Assembly (NCBI GenBank): GCA_963402885.1
Contig: OY727093.1
Span: forward strand, 25,915,409-25,979,408
DNA: 64,000 bases
Source: Antedon bifida
Taxonomy: Eukaryota; Echinodermata; Crinoidea; Comatulida; Antedonidae
Reading direction: 5' to 3'
In this document: one piece after another, positions 61,650 through 64,000 of the stretch
Layout: each line of letters opens with the position of its first letter
How positions within the stretch are numbered: the stretch's first letter is position 1
Translations under genes and position numbers: made by a program
The notes under the pieces: generated by a model
Databases searched by the model: none
What the model saw: the letters and a program-made list of their open reading frames with translations, nothing else
What the model was told of the DNA's origin: nothing

Positions 61650-62668
61650 ATCCACATGTAGAAAGTTTTGAAATAATGAAATACTATACTGTACTTTGAA
61701 ATAGATCAGTGATTGTACAAAAAGTAATGCTTTTCTAAGGTGACATTATCCTGTATCATGTTCTTTTAAAAACTTTTAACGGTTATTTAAGAGTGGTGAT
61801 TTTCAAAGAAAATGTATACAATGTAAAAAGCTCTGGTATTTTTAGCTGGAATTAAGCTATAATTTGGTAATCGACATTGAACGCAATTTTATTTGACATA
61901 CAGAGTGCTGATTTATGAGGATAACTTGTTTATCTATGAAATATCAATTTCTACAAACAGTTTAATCCACATTGTCAAAATATTATTCAGTTTTATACTG
62001 TGTTTCATTAGAGTCATCATGGCAAAACATACTTCACCTTCTCTAGAATGACCAAATACCAAATGAATTAATTAAAAAAAACTTTATTCTGGGAAATTTG
62101 TTTAGTCGTACAGTAGTAGTAAACAAATATAATAAATATGTTTAAAAAATGCACAAGAAATTACAAAAATTATCATCTACGAGTTAAATTACAAAAATTT
62201 GTCCAGTGTGAATCAGTCAAGACATAAACCTGTATAAAAATAAGTTTTACTAAATTATCCTACTCTGATCAGGGAGGTATTACTATTATTTGTATACCTC
62301 ATGCTCTGATGATTGAGGAATTTGAAAGGAAAATACTGTATCAATGACTAATAATACACTAACTCACACAGATAAATAGCGATCCTCTCAACACCGCCTG
62401 GATGGGTGTTGAAAAGAAAATCCTATCTTGCAAAATTTCAAATTGCACATAACATAGTATGCTGACTGGTGGAAATAGTGTATTTCAACCTGATGGTATA
62501 TTTCCATTATTGAAAAGAGTTATGTTGAAAAAGTGTTGTACTGTGGAAGTTAGTAGAATATACTATTGATTGGCATGGCCAGTCAATCTCGGTTTATTGT
62601 GCGACCAGTTCTTTTAAGCCGATAGACAACACAAAAAAGGTACGCGGTCGATAGAAATTAGACATTAG

Positions 62669-63102
62669 ACACAGTAATGTTTTTTTTGATGGATTTTAAT
62701 CGGTGAAAAATTATTTTTATTTTTTACAATCATAACAGTGATGTAGGCCAATCTTTTGAGAACATTTTGCATTAAATATGTTTGTCATACGATACGATCC
62801 TACGTTCAGTTAGAAATTAACGCGGTTAGAAATTAAATTTGGCGAAAGTGCTGATCCTCCTGCTCTTACTATTTATAGACAACTTAACTTTTTGTGATAC
62901 GGAAGAGAATAGATGACAAACAGTCGTGATCAGCATGTTAATTATAAAATCATAACTACTACTGAACGTAGGATCGTATCGTATGACAAACAGATTTAAT
63001 GCAAAATGTTCTCAAAAGATTGGCCTACATCACTGTTATGATTGTAAAAAATAAAAATAATTTTTCACCGATTAAAATCCATCGAAAAAAACATTACTGT
63101 GT
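62669..63102. repeat. large inverted repeat, 142-bp arms and 150-bp spacer
   Basis: Arm 62669-62810 begins ACACAGTAATGTTTTTTTTG and ends CGATCCTACGTTCAGT. Arm 62961-63102 is its reverse complement, with about two mismatches in 142 bases and no gaps. The spacer (62811-62960) has no symmetry that I can see. No clear target duplication and no coding frame. Confidence 0.9.
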
Positions 63103-64000
63103 ATAAGCATAGGTGTGTCGTCGTGCAGTCGTCTACAGCCTATATTCATGAGCAAAGAAATTCCTTAATAAATTAAATATTAAATTATTAATTCATATAC
63201 ATACAGGTTCGACCGTGCCAATACAAATATTTAATTTACACACAAGGTTGACCGTGTCTATAGCATCAAAGCCTTTACTACCTATGCACCAAGTCCTACT
63301 GTATTATACCAGATTAGTATCAGTCAGTCATAGGCCTACCTTGGTAGGCCTACCTAGACAGTCTGGCTGTCTCCGTGTTTAAAGTGTTGTTGTTGTGGTG
63401 GGTGGTTATCTGAAAATTCACAACAGGTTGCAGTCGCAACTTAATATTTCAGACATCTATCGAGTAACGAGCTGAAATTAATGTCAAAATAGCTTTATCT
63501 TTTCATATTATATATTAACTTACTTTGTTTACCTACTGATATTTATGCTTCAACCTACAAACAACGAAAATATAATGTCCAGTAAAGGCCCTACAATGTC
63601 AGTGTTGTACTACTACACGAAACCTGAAAAATACTTTTTGATAAATATGCAGAGCGCCACCAATGTCTTTACTGCTGCTGCACACAAAATGTTGTGCATG
63701 ATGTAAAATACGGAAACGTCCATAAATCGGGAAAAAAAATAAGGAAAAGCCAATAAGAAATATTTTCTAAATATGTAACATAATTTACATACATATAGCC
63801 TATATTAGTAAATAATTATAATTTGAGTGCCAGTTTTTGTAGGCCTAGGCCTATTCGTTTAACTAGTTGTGGAGGATGTTTAATAAGTGAATGAAGAAGA
63901 AAGTTCTCTCGGGGATTACAATTACACTATTTACCAAAATCCATTATGGTTGTGTCGAATTTGCATTTTTGAAGAACGTAGTGGGATTTATTTTCACATT
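63103..64000. other. right-edge segment without recognised gene
   Basis: It contains TAGGCCTACC-type motifs and slightly more GC than the preceding sequence. On the minus strand ATCAGTAG|GTAAAC near 63530 would serve as a splice donor, so a 5' non-coding exon of RAB27 or of a gene beyond the edge is possible. No coding frame supports this. Confidence 0.3.

Noticed and set aside
1-64000. CRISPR arrays, bacterial operons, ribosomal RNA genes
   Set aside because: The window is intron-bearing eukaryotic DNA; the tandem repeats lack regular spacers and no rRNA-like conserved stretches were seen.

Overview
The window is eukaryotic nuclear DNA. It is AT-rich, with short exons separated by introns bounded by GT and AG, and it is full of small DNA transposons and tRNA-derived repeats. 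Four conserved animal genes could be rebuilt exon by exon from splice sites, reading frame and family resemblance. Protein similarity to vertebrates, the frequent TAGGCCTA-type motifs and the type of repeats suggest an invertebrate deuterostome, most likely an echinoderm. The species assignment is inference.

Layout, left to right. Positions 1-143 hold a fragment of a non-LTR retrotransposon reverse transcriptase (minus strand). Two tandem arrays follow: a 174-180 bp unit (about 1807-2220) and a 1.54-1.58 kb unit in three copies (2234-6886). Cysteine dioxygenase (CDO1, minus, four coding exons, 7169-15636) comes next. It is head to head, across a 1.47 kb divergent promoter region, with the AP-3 adaptor sigma subunit (AP3S1-like, plus, six coding exons, 17102-21150). 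A gene-poor stretch separates this from UBXN6/UBXD1 (plus, ten coding exons, 27600-34361), a p97/VCP cofactor. UBXN6 converges on RAB27 (minus, four coding exons, 42197-45629), a secretory-granule small GTPase. The rest (45.6-64 kb) lies upstream of RAB27's start codon. It shows no other host gene, but holds a 5'-truncated retrotransposon with a long open reverse transcriptase frame (59.1-61.0 kb), several inverted-repeat elements and a nested transposon.

The genes are not an operon. CDO1 catabolises cysteine in the cytosol, AP-3 sigma sorts cargo to lysosome-related organelles, UBXN6 works with p97 in endolysosomal and ubiquitin traffic, and RAB27 drives granule docking. CDO1 next to AP3S1 matches the human 5q arrangement (CDO1-ATG12-AP3S1) and looks like ancient microsynteny; ATG12 was not seen between them here. 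Much of the remaining sequence is non-autonomous mobile DNA. I found no convincing new biochemical system. The most unusual unexplained structure is the three-unit 1.5 kb array with its paired hairpins and repeated TGACGTCA sites.
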